DNA of 42,572 nucleotides from Paracoccus litorisediminis (GCF_009711205.1 NZ_WMIG01000027.1:1-42572), one strand, 5' to 3'. Positions 8,208 through 17,158 are shown, counted from the first letter of the stretch. Notes: generated by a model from the letters alone, not told the origin. Translations and numbers: made by a program.

Positions 8208-9491
8208 TCAGCTTCGCTTCAACAGCAGCGACGCAACCTCGTCCGAGGCGGCTTTCAGCGCGGTTTCCGGCGTGCTCTTGCCATAGACCACCTCTTGGAC
8301 ACCACGCGCGACGAGTGTCATCATCCGCGAGAAGACCGGCGTCGCCGGCGCGGTCGGCGGCGCATAGCTGGCGGTTTCCACAAATTTCGCCAAATATTTA
8401 TCTGCCTGCACGGCTGCATCCTGCTGCGCGGCTTTCAGAGCCGGCACGTTTTTCGATGCAAGCGCAAAGGCCACTTGATTTTCGGGCGAGATTGCGAATT
8501 CGATGAATTTCATCGCCGCGGCCTCATTCTCGGCCCCTGCGCGCACGCCAAAGCAGAAGGGATCGACCAGCGACGTGAAGCCGCCGTTTTCCTTCGGAAT
8601 CGGCAGCACGTCAAAGTCGATGCCACCCTTCAGCGCGTTGTTGGTGGAATAGTTCCCCGCAATCGTCAGGGCCGAGCGGCCTTGGTTGAAGGGGTTGGAC
8701 ATCCCGCCCGGCCCGAAAGCAAAGCCCGGATCGGTCGCCTTGTCTTCATACACTAGCTGCTGGATGAAGGTGAGCGCCTTGACCCCCTCAGGTCCAGCAA
8801 AACTGGCCGAGGTGAGATCCGCAGACAGGAGCGAGCCGCCCGCGCCCTGCAGAAGCAGGGTGAAAAGCTCGAACGCCTCAAGGTCGTTCTGGAAAAGCTG
8901 GAACCCTGCGGCCTGCAGCATCGGGCCATTGCGCTTGGTCGCGGCCTTAGCCCATTGGCGTAGCTCCGCCCAGTTCTTCGGGCCGATATCCGGGTTCAGC
9001 CCCGCCTCGGAGAGCAGCTTGCGGTTCAGGCCAAGCCCACGCGACGTGCCATAGAGCGGCATCGAGAAAAGCGTATCGCCCTGGCGGCCATAGGCCAAAA
9101 GCGAAGGATCATAGGCCGCGACGTCGACACCCGACAGCCCCTTGCCCAGATCGGCCAGCTTGCCACCGCTCGCATAGATTAGGTTGTAGTCCCAGTGCTG
9201 CACGATCAGGTCTGGCCCGGTATTGCCGTTGATCGCGGTTAGCATCTTTTCGTTCAGCTGCGACGGTTCGGCATAGAGGCTGGACGACAGCGTGATCTCG
9301 GGATGAGCGGCGGTGAAGGCTTTTTCTAGTTCTTCGCCCGCAGTCTTCTTGGACCCAGCAAGCTGGGACCAGAAGATCAGTTGCTGATCGGCGGCCAGCG
9401 CCCGCCCCGAGGCGGACATCAGGATCGGCATCGCGGCAAGACCCGCGACAGTGCCGGACAGAAACTTGCGGCGTGTGGTGTGTTTGGTCAT
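8208..9491 (-). CDS. Extracellular solute-binding protein of a sugar ABC importer
   Basis: 427 residues. The N-terminus MTKHTTRRKFLSGTVAGLAA carries a twin-arginine export motif (RRKFLSG) and a hydrophobic run ending near SGRALA-AD, so it is probably exported folded through Tat to the periplasm. The mature part starts DQQLIFWSQLAGSKKTAGEE, typical of family-1 sugar-binding proteins, and includes a FNQGRSALTIAGNY segment where these proteins often contact the ligand. Tat export of a sugar-binding protein is less common than Sec export but is known in alphaproteobacteria. It lies between the ATPase gene (26 bases upstream) and the permeases. Confidence 0.92.
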   Translation of the reverse strand: MTKHTTRRKFLSGTVAGLAAMPILMSASGRALAADQQLIFWSQLAGSKKTAGEELEKAFTAAHPEITLSSSLYAEPSQLNEKMLTAINGNTGPDLIVQHWDYNLIYASGGKLADLGKGLSGVDVAAYDPSLLAYGRQGDTLFSMPLYGTSRGLGLNRKLLSEAGLNPDIGPKNWAELRQWAKAATKRNGPMLQAAGFQLFQNDLEAFELFTLLLQGAGGSLLSADLTSASFAGPEGVKALTFIQQLVYEDKATDPGFAFGPGGMSNPFNQGRSALTIAGNYSTNNALKGGIDFDVLPIPKENGGFTSLVDPFCFGVRAGAENEAAAMKFIEFAISPENQVAFALASKNVPALKAAQQDAAVQADKYLAKFVETASYAPPTAPATPVFSRMMTLVARGVQEVVYGKSTPETALKAASDEVASLLLKRS

Positions 9492-9517
9492 CGTATCCTC
9501 CCCCTTGGATGACGGTG

Positions 9518-10594
9518 TCAGGCTTTCGCGACTGTTAGGCCGCTTTCGTCAAAGACATGGATGCGGTCGGCCTTGCATCCGACGGTGATCGCCTCGCCCT
9601 GCGTCAAGGGGCGGTCGCCCGACAGCACGCAGGTAAAGTTCTGGTCGTCGATCCGGGCATGAACCATGGTCTGCGCGCCCAGACGCTCGACGTTGTGGGG
9701 CATGATCCGGGCGGTGAACCCGCCCTCGGCCACGTCCGAGCCGAGATGTTCCGGCCTGATGCCCAGCGTCACCGCCACCCCCTCGGCCAGCTTGCGCCCG
9801 AGCCGCGGCATGACCACCTGCCCCACCCCCGCCACGTCGAAGGCACCATTGCCCAGCACCCGCGCTGCCAGCATGTTCATGGGCGGGCTGCCGATAAAGC
9901 CTCCGACAAAGCGGTTGGCCGGATAGTGGTAAAGATCCATCGGTGTGCCGACCTGTTCGACCTTGCCGCCGTTCAGCACCACGATCCGGTCGGCCATGGT
10001 CATGGCTTCGAGCTGGTCATGGGTGACATAGACCATTGTCGCGCCCAGGGTCTTGTGAAGTTGGGTAAGTTCGGAGCGCATCTCGATCCTGAGCGCGGCG
10101 TCAAGGTTCGACAGCGGCTCGTCCATGAGGAAGATGTCGGGCTTGCGTACGATGGCGCGGGCGATGGCCACACGCTGACGCTGACCGCCGGACAGTTTCG
10201 CGGGGCGATCCTTTAGCCGCGTGGTCAACTGAACGGTATTGGCGGCCCGTTCGACCTGCTGACGGATATCGGCCTTGGCGCGCTTTTCCATCTGCAGGGG
10301 AAAGGCGATATTGTCGAAAACCGTCATGTGCGGATAAAGCGCATAGGACTGAAAGACCATCGCCACGCTACGGGTGCCAGCCGGGCGGCGGGTGACATCA
10401 TCCGCCCCGATGCGGATGGCGCCGTCGCTGATGGGATCAAGCCCCGCGATCAACCGCAATAGCGTGGATTTGCCGCAACCCGACGGGCCGACGAAAACGG
10501 CGAACTCGCCATCCTCGATCGCCAGCGAGACGTTCTGGATCGCGTCGAACGCGCCGTAGCTCTTGGACACGTTGGCAAGCTCAAGGCGGGCCAA
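9518..10594 (-). CDS. ABC transporter ATP-binding protein, UgpC/MalK type
   Basis: 358 residues from a TTG start at 10594 that follows GGAGG at seven bases; the resulting N-terminus (LARLELANVSKSYGAFDAIQ) matches the family, while the longer frame from 10645 does not. Walker A is GPSGCGKSTLLRL, the Q-loop region VAMVFQSYALYPHMTV, signature LSGGQRQRVAIARAI, Walker B DIFLMDEPLSNLDAAL and the switch His YVTHDQ. The C-terminal ~120 residues form the TOBE regulatory domain (GIRPEHLGSD). Such ATPases drive CUT1 importers as a dimer. The gene precedes the binding-protein gene, an order often seen in Rhodobacterales sugar operons. Confidence 0.93.
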   Translation of the reverse strand: MARLELANVSKSYGAFDAIQNVSLAIEDGEFAVFVGPSGCGKSTLLRLIAGLDPISDGAIRIGADDVTRRPAGTRSVAMVFQSYALYPHMTVFDNIAFPLQMEKRAKADIRQQVERAANTVQLTTRLKDRPAKLSGGQRQRVAIARAIVRKPDIFLMDEPLSNLDAALRIEMRSELTQLHKTLGATMVYVTHDQLEAMTMADRIVVLNGGKVEQVGTPMDLYHYPANRFVGGFIGSPPMNMLAARVLGNGAFDVAGVGQVVMPRLGRKLAEGVAVTLGIRPEHLGSDVAEGGFTARIMPHNVERLGAQTMVHARIDDQNFTCVLSGDRPLTQGEAITVGCKADRIHVFDESGLTVAKA

Positions 10595-10685
10595 ATTCTC
10601 TCCTCCCTCATTCGGGCGCGACCCGGTCCTGTCCGGATCGCGCAAATTCTCCTTGATCCGCGCGCAGCCCCCTCAGCCGCGCGCC

Positions 10686-11363
10686 TCAGAATTCGATCGC
10701 GCGTTCGCGCGCGTTGACGATGTGCTGTTCCATCGCCTCGACCGCCTTTTGCGGATCGCGTGCAATGACTGCGTCAATGATTGCGAAATGATCGGCAAAG
10801 GCGAATGGCAGCACATGCTGCGACAAAGTCACGCGGTCCAGCTTGATCAGCCGCATCCGCACCGCATTTGCCGCATAGATCTGAATTATAAGGTCGTTCT
10901 GCGTCGCCTCGACCAACAGGCGATGAAACCCGTCATCGACCCTCTGCCCGCGCTCGAACATGTCGGGCGAAGGCTGGTTCACAACCTCGTCCAGAATTGA
11001 TTGGTGAAGGGCGCGCTGTTCCAGCAGCACTGCGTCAGGCATCCGGCGAACGGCGGTCAAAACCGCCTCACGCTCAAGCGCCATACGCAACTGAAAGGCA
11101 TCGCGGACCATCTGAAGGTCGATCTGAGTAATCTGGATGCCCCGTTGCGGCATCACGATCAACAGATGCTCGGCCTGCAGGCGGGGCAGCAATTCGCGTA
11201 GAGCACCAATGGAAAGCCCCAGCAGATCGACCAACTCGCGCTGCGAAACGAACTGACCCGGCCGCAGCCTGCCATCAAAGAGCGCCTCGCGGAACATCTC
11301 GTACGCAACCTCCTTGACCGAGCGAGGCTCGGTCCGAATGGCCGTCTGGATTCCACTACTCAT
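10686..11363 (-). CDS. GntR-family regulator with FCD domain
   Basis: 225 residues. The N-terminal winged helix (about 12-75) has the GntR pattern: VKEVAYEMFREALFDGRLRP, then GQFVSQRELVDLLGLSIGAL and PQRGIQIT for the wing. Residues ~90-215 are the all-helical FCD domain, with DDGFHRLLVEATQND and HFAIIDAVIARDPQKAVEAM positions that usually hold the metal and ligand. FCD regulators (FadR subfamily) usually repress catabolic operons until a carboxylate or sugar-acid effector binds. It is the first gene of the importer operon and faces the divergent enzyme genes; a perfect palindrome in the shared upstream region is the likely operator. Confidence 0.9.
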   Translation of the reverse strand: MSSGIQTAIRTEPRSVKEVAYEMFREALFDGRLRPGQFVSQRELVDLLGLSIGALRELLPRLQAEHLLIVMPQRGIQITQIDLQMVRDAFQLRMALEREAVLTAVRRMPDAVLLEQRALHQSILDEVVNQPSPDMFERGQRVDDGFHRLLVEATQNDLIIQIYAANAVRMRLIKLDRVTLSQHVLPFAFADHFAIIDAVIARDPQKAVEAMEQHIVNARERAIEF

Positions 11364-11479
11364 TCCCGCACCGCCGCCATCGGGGCCACATGGCCGCCCG
11401 TCAACATGAACCTGAAGGTCAAATATGCGCCCGCCCGGCCATCCGTGGACGGCGCAGGGATGTGCAGTGCCTCCCTTTT

Positions 11480-11496
11480 AACTGATACAATCAGTT
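11480..11496. promoter_or_regulatory. Candidate GntR operator palindrome
   Basis: AACTGAT-ACA-ATCAGTT is a perfect 7+3+7 inverted repeat in the 214-base gap between the divergent regulator and FAH-family genes. FCD-type GntR proteins bind short palindromes of this size. A possible -35 (TTGTCG, from 11494) overlaps its right arm, so binding could block the plus-strand promoter. Confidence 0.55.
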
Positions 11497-11577
11497 GTCG
11501 AATAACCAGTCAAGTGACTTATTTACAAGCGATCCGATATTGGGCATGCTTGCGCTAGTTCACACCGGAGAAAACAG

Positions 11578-12333
11578 GTGGATCTCGGAAATCCAACGCC
11601 ATATCAACTTCTTGCAACTGCGATCACGCGGGCGATCAATGATTCCGACCGCATTGATGAACCATCGCTGCCCGAGATCACCGACCTGCAGGGATATGAG
11701 GCGCAGGCGCTTTCCTTTGCGGCACTGGGCCAACCGCGCGCCGGTTCCAAGTTAGCGCTGAAGACCGAGGCGGTCGCCGCCCCGCTGCTGTGGACCAACC
11801 GCGGCACGGAACAGGCCTATCTTCCGGGCCTTGCGATAGAGGTGGAATTCGCGTTGCAACTCGAACGCGATCTGCCCCTTGGAGCCAGGGTGACCCGCGC
11901 CGATATCCTCGATGCGATCGGCAGCGTCTCGCTGGGAGTGGAACTGATCCGCAGCCGCTATAAGACCGGCAGCAGCCGCGTCCTTGGCATGGCGCTTGCG
12001 GATTTCTTTGCCAATGTTGGCTATGTTCTCGGCCCGACGCTTTCCAAAAGCGTGCTCGAGCCGAACGCCGTAACCCCACTGCGCCTGACCGCCGCAGGGG
12101 TGACGCTGGCCGAAGGCCCGGCACGCCATGCCGATACCGATCCGCTGAAGGTGCTGGTCGATGCCGCCGCACGCGCCACGCTCCCCGATGCGCGGGCGAT
12201 CCTTTCCGCGGGGCAAGTTCTGACCACCGGCTCGCTTTGCGGCATCGTGACACTGCCCAGGCCCGGTGCCGTCACGATCGAACTGGGTGGCCAAGTCCTT
12301 ACCGTCAACTTCCGGGAACTGGGCACGGCCTGA
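11578..12333 (+). CDS. FAH-superfamily hydratase/decarboxylase (2-keto-4-pentenoate hydratase-like)
   Basis: 251 residues from a GTG start at 11578, preceded by GGAG at good spacing. The core has the metal-binding and substrate features of the MhpD/FAH group: VEVEFALQL-like stretch (AIEVEFALQLERDLPLGARV) with the metal-ligand acid residues, ILDAIGSVSLGVELIRSRYK, and a late TTGSLCGIV. Members hydrate 2-keto-4-pentenoate, decarboxylate oxalo-acids or hydrolyse 2-keto-3-deoxy sugar acids and acylpyruvates. It is followed by a DapA-family aldolase/dehydratase, and both diverge from a sugar importer, so action on a 2-keto-3-deoxy acid is a reasonable inference. The exact reaction cannot be read from sequence. 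Confidence 0.8.
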   Translation: MDLGNPTPYQLLATAITRAINDSDRIDEPSLPEITDLQGYEAQALSFAALGQPRAGSKLALKTEAVAAPLLWTNRGTEQAYLPGLAIEVEFALQLERDLPLGARVTRADILDAIGSVSLGVELIRSRYKTGSSRVLGMALADFFANVGYVLGPTLSKSVLEPNAVTPLRLTAAGVTLAEGPARHADTDPLKVLVDAAARATLPDARAILSAGQVLTTGSLCGIVTLPRPGAVTIELGGQVLTVNFRELGTA

Positions 12334-12402
12334 TCCCGGCGCGACATGAATGACAGACAGATCGGGCAAGTGCCCGCGGCACCAATCAGGATGAGATAGG
12401 AA

Positions 12403-13356
12403 ATGCCAGTGACTGACAAGGATACGGCGGATCGTCACACGGGCGTCTGGCCCGTCATGCTCACCCCCTTTACCGAGGACCTCGAGATCGACTGGTCCTC
12501 GCTCGAAAATCTGATCGACTGGTATATCTCGGCGGGCGTCCACGGCCTCTTCGCCAACTGCCAGTCGAGCGAGATGTTTTTTCTCAGTGATATCGAGTCG
12601 CTGAAGCTCACCCGCTTCGTGATGGATCATGTGGATGGCCGCGTACCGGTCGTGGCCTCGGGTCACACGGCCTCATCCCCTAACCATCAGGTCGAGCAGC
12701 TTCAGGCCACGGCGGAAACCGGCGTCGACAGCGTCATCCTGATCTCGAACCGGCTTGCCAGCGCGGATGAGCCCGAGGTGGTGTTGTTGGAACGTCTGGC
12801 CACGTTGACCGAGCGGATACCGGAATCGGTTGGCATCGGTATCTACGAGTGCCCCTATCCCTACAAGCGCCTGCTTACTGACGGGGTCGTGCGCTGGTCA
12901 GCGCAGTCGGGTCGCTACACGTTTCTCAAGGACACCTGCTGCAACCTCGACACGCTTCGACGCCGCGCGGAGATCGTAAAAGGCACGCGGATGCATATCG
13001 CAAATGCGAACGCCCAGACCCTGCTGCCAAGCCTCAAAGCCGGCTGCCACGGCTATTCCGGCGTGATGGCGAATTTTCACCCCGCGCTTTATGTTTGGTT
13101 GACTGAAAACTGGCAGGCAGAGCCGGAAAAGGCAGAGGTACTGCAACAATACCTGTCTACTGCGGCGCTTATTGAGTCGCTGGACTACCCGGTTTGCGCC
13201 AAGGACTTTCAACGCTCTATCGGCAATTTCACGAGCGACAAGAGCCGCACACGCCCGGTCGGATCCTATTACGCGGGGCATTATTCTGCGACGATGCAGC
13301 AGATGGTGGCACTTGGCGACGCGCTGAAATCGCGCCTTTCGCTGTCGGCGGCCTGA
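12403..13356 (+). CDS. DapA-family class I aldolase/dehydratase
   Basis: 317 residues, a (beta/alpha)8 barrel of the dihydrodipicolinate synthase/N-acetylneuraminate lyase family. The N-terminus TGVWPVMLTPFTEDLEIDWS is the family start; the Schiff-base lysine is expected in RYTFLKDTCCN (about residue 174) and the assisting tyrosine in GIYECPYPYKRL (about 148). The usual GxxGE-type segment is HGLFANCQSSEMFFLSDIES, where Gly-Glu is replaced by Ser-Ser-Glu, so the substrate probably differs from classical DapA or NanA. Family members cleave or dehydrate 2-keto-3-deoxy sugar acids and sialic acids. It sits 69 bases after the FAH-family gene and is probably cotranscribed. Confidence 0.85.
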   Translation: MPVTDKDTADRHTGVWPVMLTPFTEDLEIDWSSLENLIDWYISAGVHGLFANCQSSEMFFLSDIESLKLTRFVMDHVDGRVPVVASGHTASSPNHQVEQLQATAETGVDSVILISNRLASADEPEVVLLERLATLTERIPESVGIGIYECPYPYKRLLTDGVVRWSAQSGRYTFLKDTCCNLDTLRRRAEIVKGTRMHIANANAQTLLPSLKAGCHGYSGVMANFHPALYVWLTENWQAEPEKAEVLQQYLSTAALIESLDYPVCAKDFQRSIGNFTSDKSRTRPVGSYYAGHYSATMQQMVALGDALKSRLSLSAA

Positions 13357-13400
13357 ACGCGTCTTGCGATTATGGGCGAAGTGCAAGGCGGGTTTTACCC

Positions 13401-14563
13401 CTAGTCTCTCAACTCCTCGCCCATGATGGGGATTCCTATTTCGGGTGTGTCGCGCGTGAGCATCGGCTCGAGAGGCTGAGAGAGGGTTTCCCAGCTATAG
13501 GCCTTCCGCATTTGGATCTGGCCTGAGGCGAGGAGCGCCCAGAGCAGCATCGGCACGGTTTCTGTGCAGGGCAGGACGATCTGGGTCTTGATCCGGCGCC
13601 GGAATTCTTCGTTCAGACGCTCGATGGCATCTGTGGTCCGCGGACTTCCATTGTGAGGGATCGAGGCGGGTGAAGCTGAAAAGCCGGTCGCCCGCTTCCT
13701 CGAGGCTGTCGGCAACGGGGCGGTACTTCAGCTTGCATTTGCGCAGTAAGGCCTTGCGTCGCTTCTCGATCTCGGCGGCGGTATCGGCGTAGATCATGTC
13801 ACGATAGTCTTCGCTCAGCTCGTAATGCAGGCGCTTGGGCGCATGGCCGAGCAGTTTCGATGCTTGTGAACCGTGCAGCGCTGGATGGCTAGATCCTCGC
13901 CCCAGAGCGCAACGAGGGCGGATTCAAGGCCCGGAGCGCCATCGACGATCACGAATTCGGGATGCCGCAGACCCCGGGCATCCAGATCGGTCAGGAACTG
14001 ACCCCAGGCAGCCGTGCTTTCGCCGCCCATGTTTTTAATCGAGATCAGCACCTACTGCCCGTCGCGGCGAATGCCGATCGCGGCCAGATCACGAGTGGAC
14101 CAGGCGTTCCAATCGACCTTCACCTTACGCCAGACTCGGCACACCACATCCTTGCTTACGGCACCTTCAAAAAGGCCGAAGAGCGCGCTAGACTCGACGT
14201 ATAATTGGTCCCCGCCAGGTAGACCGCCGCAATCAGGATCTCGGCCTTCCTGGTCAGCCGCTGGTAGCGCGGCAGCGCCTTCGAGCACCATTCGGTGACT
14301 TGGCCCGCCTCGTCCGCGATCCGGGCGCGTGGCACGCGAACGGTCTCGGTGCCGAATGTGCCGGTCAGCTGCCGATCGAGGTATCCCTTGGCCTTCTCCT
14401 CGCCGCGGCCGTAGCGAAGCCGGCCAAGAAATTCGGCAAGCTCCTCATCGAACTTGGCTTCGATGGTGGCTCGGACATTCGCCCGCAGTCGGTCCTCGAT
14501 CGGATCATAATCTGTCGTCTCAAGCAATGGCGCAGAGCGCAAGTAGTCGTTAATCTCGTTCAT
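13401..14563 (-). mobile_element. Decayed IS256-family transposase
   Basis: Start at 14563 (MNEINDYLRSAPLLETTDYD), with the family pattern spread over several frames: VYLAGTNYT; LFEGAVSKDVVCRVWRKVKV; LISIKNMGGESTAAWGQFLT; DGAPGLESALVALWGEDLAI; and DAIERLNEEFRRRIKTQ near the end. A frameshift occurs near 14170-14200, an in-frame TAG at 14052-14054, and further shifts near 13860 and 13640. The segment between VDWNAWS and AAIGIRRDGQ is too short: the part carrying the first catalytic Asp (family motif DGT) is deleted. The element is therefore dead. Terminal inverted repeats were not found with confidence. It borders the helicase remnant at about 14640. Confidence 0.85.
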
Positions 14564-14654
14564 GGCATGATCTCATTGGCGGTTGCAGCCGCCGTTTGGG
14601 TGGGTGTTAGTTCATCCGGAGATTATGCCGCCTTCGACCGGCGCTGAGGCCGGC

Positions 14655-15058
14655 GTGCCACTGAAAGACGAAAATTATCTGATCCACTCAACCATCCATT
14701 CTGCCAAGGGGCAGGAATGGAAGGCGGTCTTCGTGCTGAACGTGGTCGACGGCTGCATCCCCTCGGATCTCGGGACTGGGCAGACCGCCGATCTCGAAGA
14801 AGAGCGGCGTCTTCTCTATGTCGCCATGACTCGGGCTAAAGACCAACTGACCTTGGGCGTGCCGTTACGCTTCTATGTCACGCACAGGCCAAACGCGGCG
14901 TCCGGCATCTCTTCGCCGCCCGCACCCGTTTTATCACCAGCGACATGCTGGAGCATTTCGTCGTCACGCGATGGGCCCCGCCACACGCGACCGAGGCCGC
15001 TGCCCCTGCCCCCGGCCGCGTCGATATCCGTGCCAGTATGCGGGATATGTGGGGGTGA
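14655..15058 (+). pseudogene. UvrD/Rep-type helicase remnant (C-terminal part)
   Basis: The fragment begins GVPLKDENYLIHSTIHSAKG and continues QEWKAVFVLNVVDGCIPSDL, the motif V/Va region of superfamily 1 helicases, then motif VI EEERRLLYVAMTRAKDQLTL. After VPLRFYVTH the frame shifts near 14880, and the true C-terminus continues in another frame (HAQAKRGVRHLFAARTRFIT ... to a TGA at 15056). Everything upstream, including Walker A, is missing. The break point coincides with the edge of the IS256-family remnant, and I find no helicase 5' part on the other side of it, so the loss involved more than a simple insertion. Confidence 0.8.
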
Positions 15059-15073
15059 TGGCCCCTGCCCTTT

Positions 15074-15340
15074 TCAGCTGAAGCCGTGAGCCCATCGGGC
15101 CAACTCCCGGCGCAGTCGCCGGTCTCGCTTCAGGTGCCATTCCCGGCTCATCGCCTCGTTCCGCGTTGGCAAGCGCTCGGCGTAGATCAGGATCCATCTT
15201 CGCCCTCGCGTTGATTAGGCTCCGAGCGCTGTGCCGGAATTGTGCTCCGCCAGCCGTCGATTCAGGTCCAGAGTCCAACCCACATAAGTCCGACAACCGT
15301 CGCTGGCTTGGCAACCGAGAATATAGGCATAGGCCGTCAT
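15074..15340 (-). pseudogene. GIY-YIG endonuclease-like protein (frameshifted)
   Basis: From the ATG at 15340 the product reads MTAYAYILGCQASDGCRTYV then GWTLDLNRRLAEHNSGT, the standard start of the ~90-residue GIY-YIG family (here the strands are AYIL and TYVG). The frame then hits a stop; the rest of the domain resumes in another frame as TRGRRWILIYAERLPTRNEA, MSREWHLKRDRRLRRELARW and AHGFS followed by TGA at 15074. Aligning the two halves suggests a net indel near 15220-15235. The 3' end faces the helicase remnant tail-to-tail. Small GIY-YIG proteins of this kind (UPF0213-like) are chromosomal in many alphaproteobacteria, which suggests this block came from a chromosome. Confidence 0.75.
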
Positions 15341-15350
15341 CCCCCCTGCC

Positions 15351-16292
15351 CTACCCTACTGAAGCGAGACTGCCGGCGAAGCGCTCGGCCAGTTGCTCAC
15401 GGCTAAACGTCTCGGCGACGAGATCGACAAAGACGCGGGTCTTTGCCGGCAGCAAGGTCCGTGAGGCGTAGTACAGCGAGATCGCCCCGGCATCGGCATA
15501 CCAGTGCGGCAGCAACCGGATCAGGCTGCCGTTCTCCAACTCACGCAGCACATCGGACACAGCCAGCAGCGCCACGCCAAGGCCCAGCTTTGCCGCCTCG
15601 CGCATGGCGGCGGGATCATTGACGATGATGGTGTCGGGAAGTGGTGCCGCCTTCTCTGTCCCAGCCACATTCCGCATCACCCATTGCCGCACCCTACCCG
15701 TCCGCAGCGAGCGCATCGCTATCCCCTCCATTCGCGACAGATCCTCGGGGTCACTTGGAGGGGTGCGACCGGCCATGTATCCCGGCGCGGCAACCGCGAT
15801 AATATGCGCGGGCGCAAGAGTGCGGGCAACGATCCCGGGCGTTAGATCAAACCCCGCGCCGATGGCCACGTCATAGCCTTCGGCAGCGAGATCGACATGA
15901 CGGTTCTCGAAATGCCATTCCGGCCGGATCAGCGGGTGGCGGCGCTTCAGTTCTGGCAGCAGCGGCAGAATGAATTCTGCACCAAATGTCGGGCTCAGGC
16001 TGACCTTCAGCACCCCTGCCGGCTCGGAGGCCCCGGAGGAGACATCGGCAATCGCCGTCTGCAATGCGTCGAGATTGCCGCCGATCGATTGCAAGAACCT
16101 TTCCCCCGCCTCGGTCAGAACCAGTTTGCGGGTAGAGCGCTGGAACAGTCGCACACCCAGATTGCGCTCCAGCATCGCGACATTGCGGCTGACGGCGGCC
16201 GGGGTTAGAGACAAGCGTCGCGCCGCTTCCGAGAAACTCGCGGATTCAGCGCTTTTGACGAAGCTTTCCAGATTGGCGAGGGTTTCCATCAT
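15351..16292 (-). CDS. LysR-family transcriptional regulator
   Basis: 313 residues from the ATG at 16292 (MMETLANLESFVKSAESASF), with AAGGT just upstream; an ATG three bases later is equally possible. The frame extends to 16784 but that part is antisense to the divergent oxidoreductase. Residues 1-60 form the winged helix (FSEAARRLSLTPAAVSRNVA, MLERNLGVRLFQRSTRKLVL). The remainder is the periplasmic-binding-like effector domain (LKVSLSPTFGAEFILPLLPE; DVAIGAGFDLTPGIVARTL). It is divergently arranged with the SDR gene over a ~100-base gap, the classic layout for a LysR regulator controlling its neighbour and itself. Confidence 0.92.
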   Translation of the reverse strand: MMETLANLESFVKSAESASFSEAARRLSLTPAAVSRNVAMLERNLGVRLFQRSTRKLVLTEAGERFLQSIGGNLDALQTAIADVSSGASEPAGVLKVSLSPTFGAEFILPLLPELKRRHPLIRPEWHFENRHVDLAAEGYDVAIGAGFDLTPGIVARTLAPAHIIAVAAPGYMAGRTPPSDPEDLSRMEGIAMRSLRTGRVRQWVMRNVAGTEKAAPLPDTIIVNDPAAMREAAKLGLGVALLAVSDVLRELENGSLIRLLPHWYADAGAISLYYASRTLLPAKTRVFVDLVAETFSREQLAERFAGSLASVG

Positions 16293-16394
16293 ACCTTCAA
16301 CGATCACTTGAAGCCGAGACAAATCATTACCGGCTAATTTGAGATAAGCAACAGGCGCATCTTCACCGCATCGAAACCCGATGGAGTGAAGACC

Positions 16395-17138
16395 ATGACC
16401 CTCACCCTTGCTGGAAAGACTGCCCTCGTCACCGGCAGCTCGCGCTCGATTGGCGCGGCGATTGCGAAAAGACTGACTGCCGACGGCGCGGCGGTCGCCC
16501 TGACCTATAGCGCCTCGCCCGAGCGCGCCGCGGAGGTCGTCGCCGAGATCGAAGCCGAGGGCGGCAGAGCGCTGGCCATCGCTGCGGATGCGGGCGATCC
16601 CGAGGCCGTCCGCGCTGCCGTGACCCGGACGATTGAGACCTTCGGCAGCATCGACATTCTCGTGAACAACGCTGGTCTCGGCCTTGGCGGTCCGATCGAG
16701 GAACTCCCTTTCGAGACCGATCAGCGCATGATCGCAGTCAATGTCACTGGAATCTTCGTCGCGACCCAAGAGGCCGCGCGGCACATGAAACCCGGCGGGC
16801 GGATTATCCGGATCGGCTCGTCAATGACCCGCTACGCGGCCTTTCCGACCGCCTCGCTTTACACCCTGACCAAGGGCGCGATCACCGGCTTCAACCGCAG
16901 CCTTGTCCGGGATCTGGGACCGAAGGGAATTACTGTCAACACTGTGCATCCCGGGCCCACCGATACCGACATGAACCCGGCCGATGGTCCTGTCGCCAAG
17001 ATCGTAGGTCCCGGCATTGCGATCGGCCGCTACGGCCAACCATCCGAGATTGCCAATGTCGTCGCCTTCCTTGCCAGCCCCGAGGCGGCCTTCGTCACCG
17101 GTGCCGAAATCGTCGCCGATGGCGGGCTGACCGCATGA
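16395..17138 (+). CDS. Short-chain dehydrogenase/reductase (SDR), classical type
   Basis: 247 residues from the ATG at 16395, eight bases after GGAG; a GTG at 16386 is less likely because it overlaps that site. The cofactor motif is TGSSRSIGAAIA (TGxxxxxG type, with Ser-Ile where many have Gly-Ile), then NNAGLG at about residue 88. The catalytic Ser lies in IGSSMTRYAAF and the Tyr-Lys pair in LYTLTKGAITGF. The tail ends GAEIVADGGLTA, the usual SDR C-terminus. Arg/Ser after the first strand and AEG/ADAGD spacing fit NADP(H) use, an inference. It overlaps no gene but is followed 20 bases later by a second oxidoreductase, probably in the same operon under the LysR regulator. Confidence 0.9.
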   Translation: MTLTLAGKTALVTGSSRSIGAAIAKRLTADGAAVALTYSASPERAAEVVAEIEAEGGRALAIAADAGDPEAVRAAVTRTIETFGSIDILVNNAGLGLGGPIEELPFETDQRMIAVNVTGIFVATQEAARHMKPGGRIIRIGSSMTRYAAFPTASLYTLTKGAITGFNRSLVRDLGPKGITVNTVHPGPTDTDMNPADGPVAKIVGPGIAIGRYGQPSEIANVVAFLASPEAAFVTGAEIVADGGLTA

Positions 17139-17158
17139 ACCGCAACAGGAGTGAAACC

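Noticed and set aside
16293..16784. N-terminal extension of the LysR gene (164 codons)
   Set aside because: It overlaps the divergent SDR gene, and the family's helix-turn-helix begins right after the ATG at 16292.
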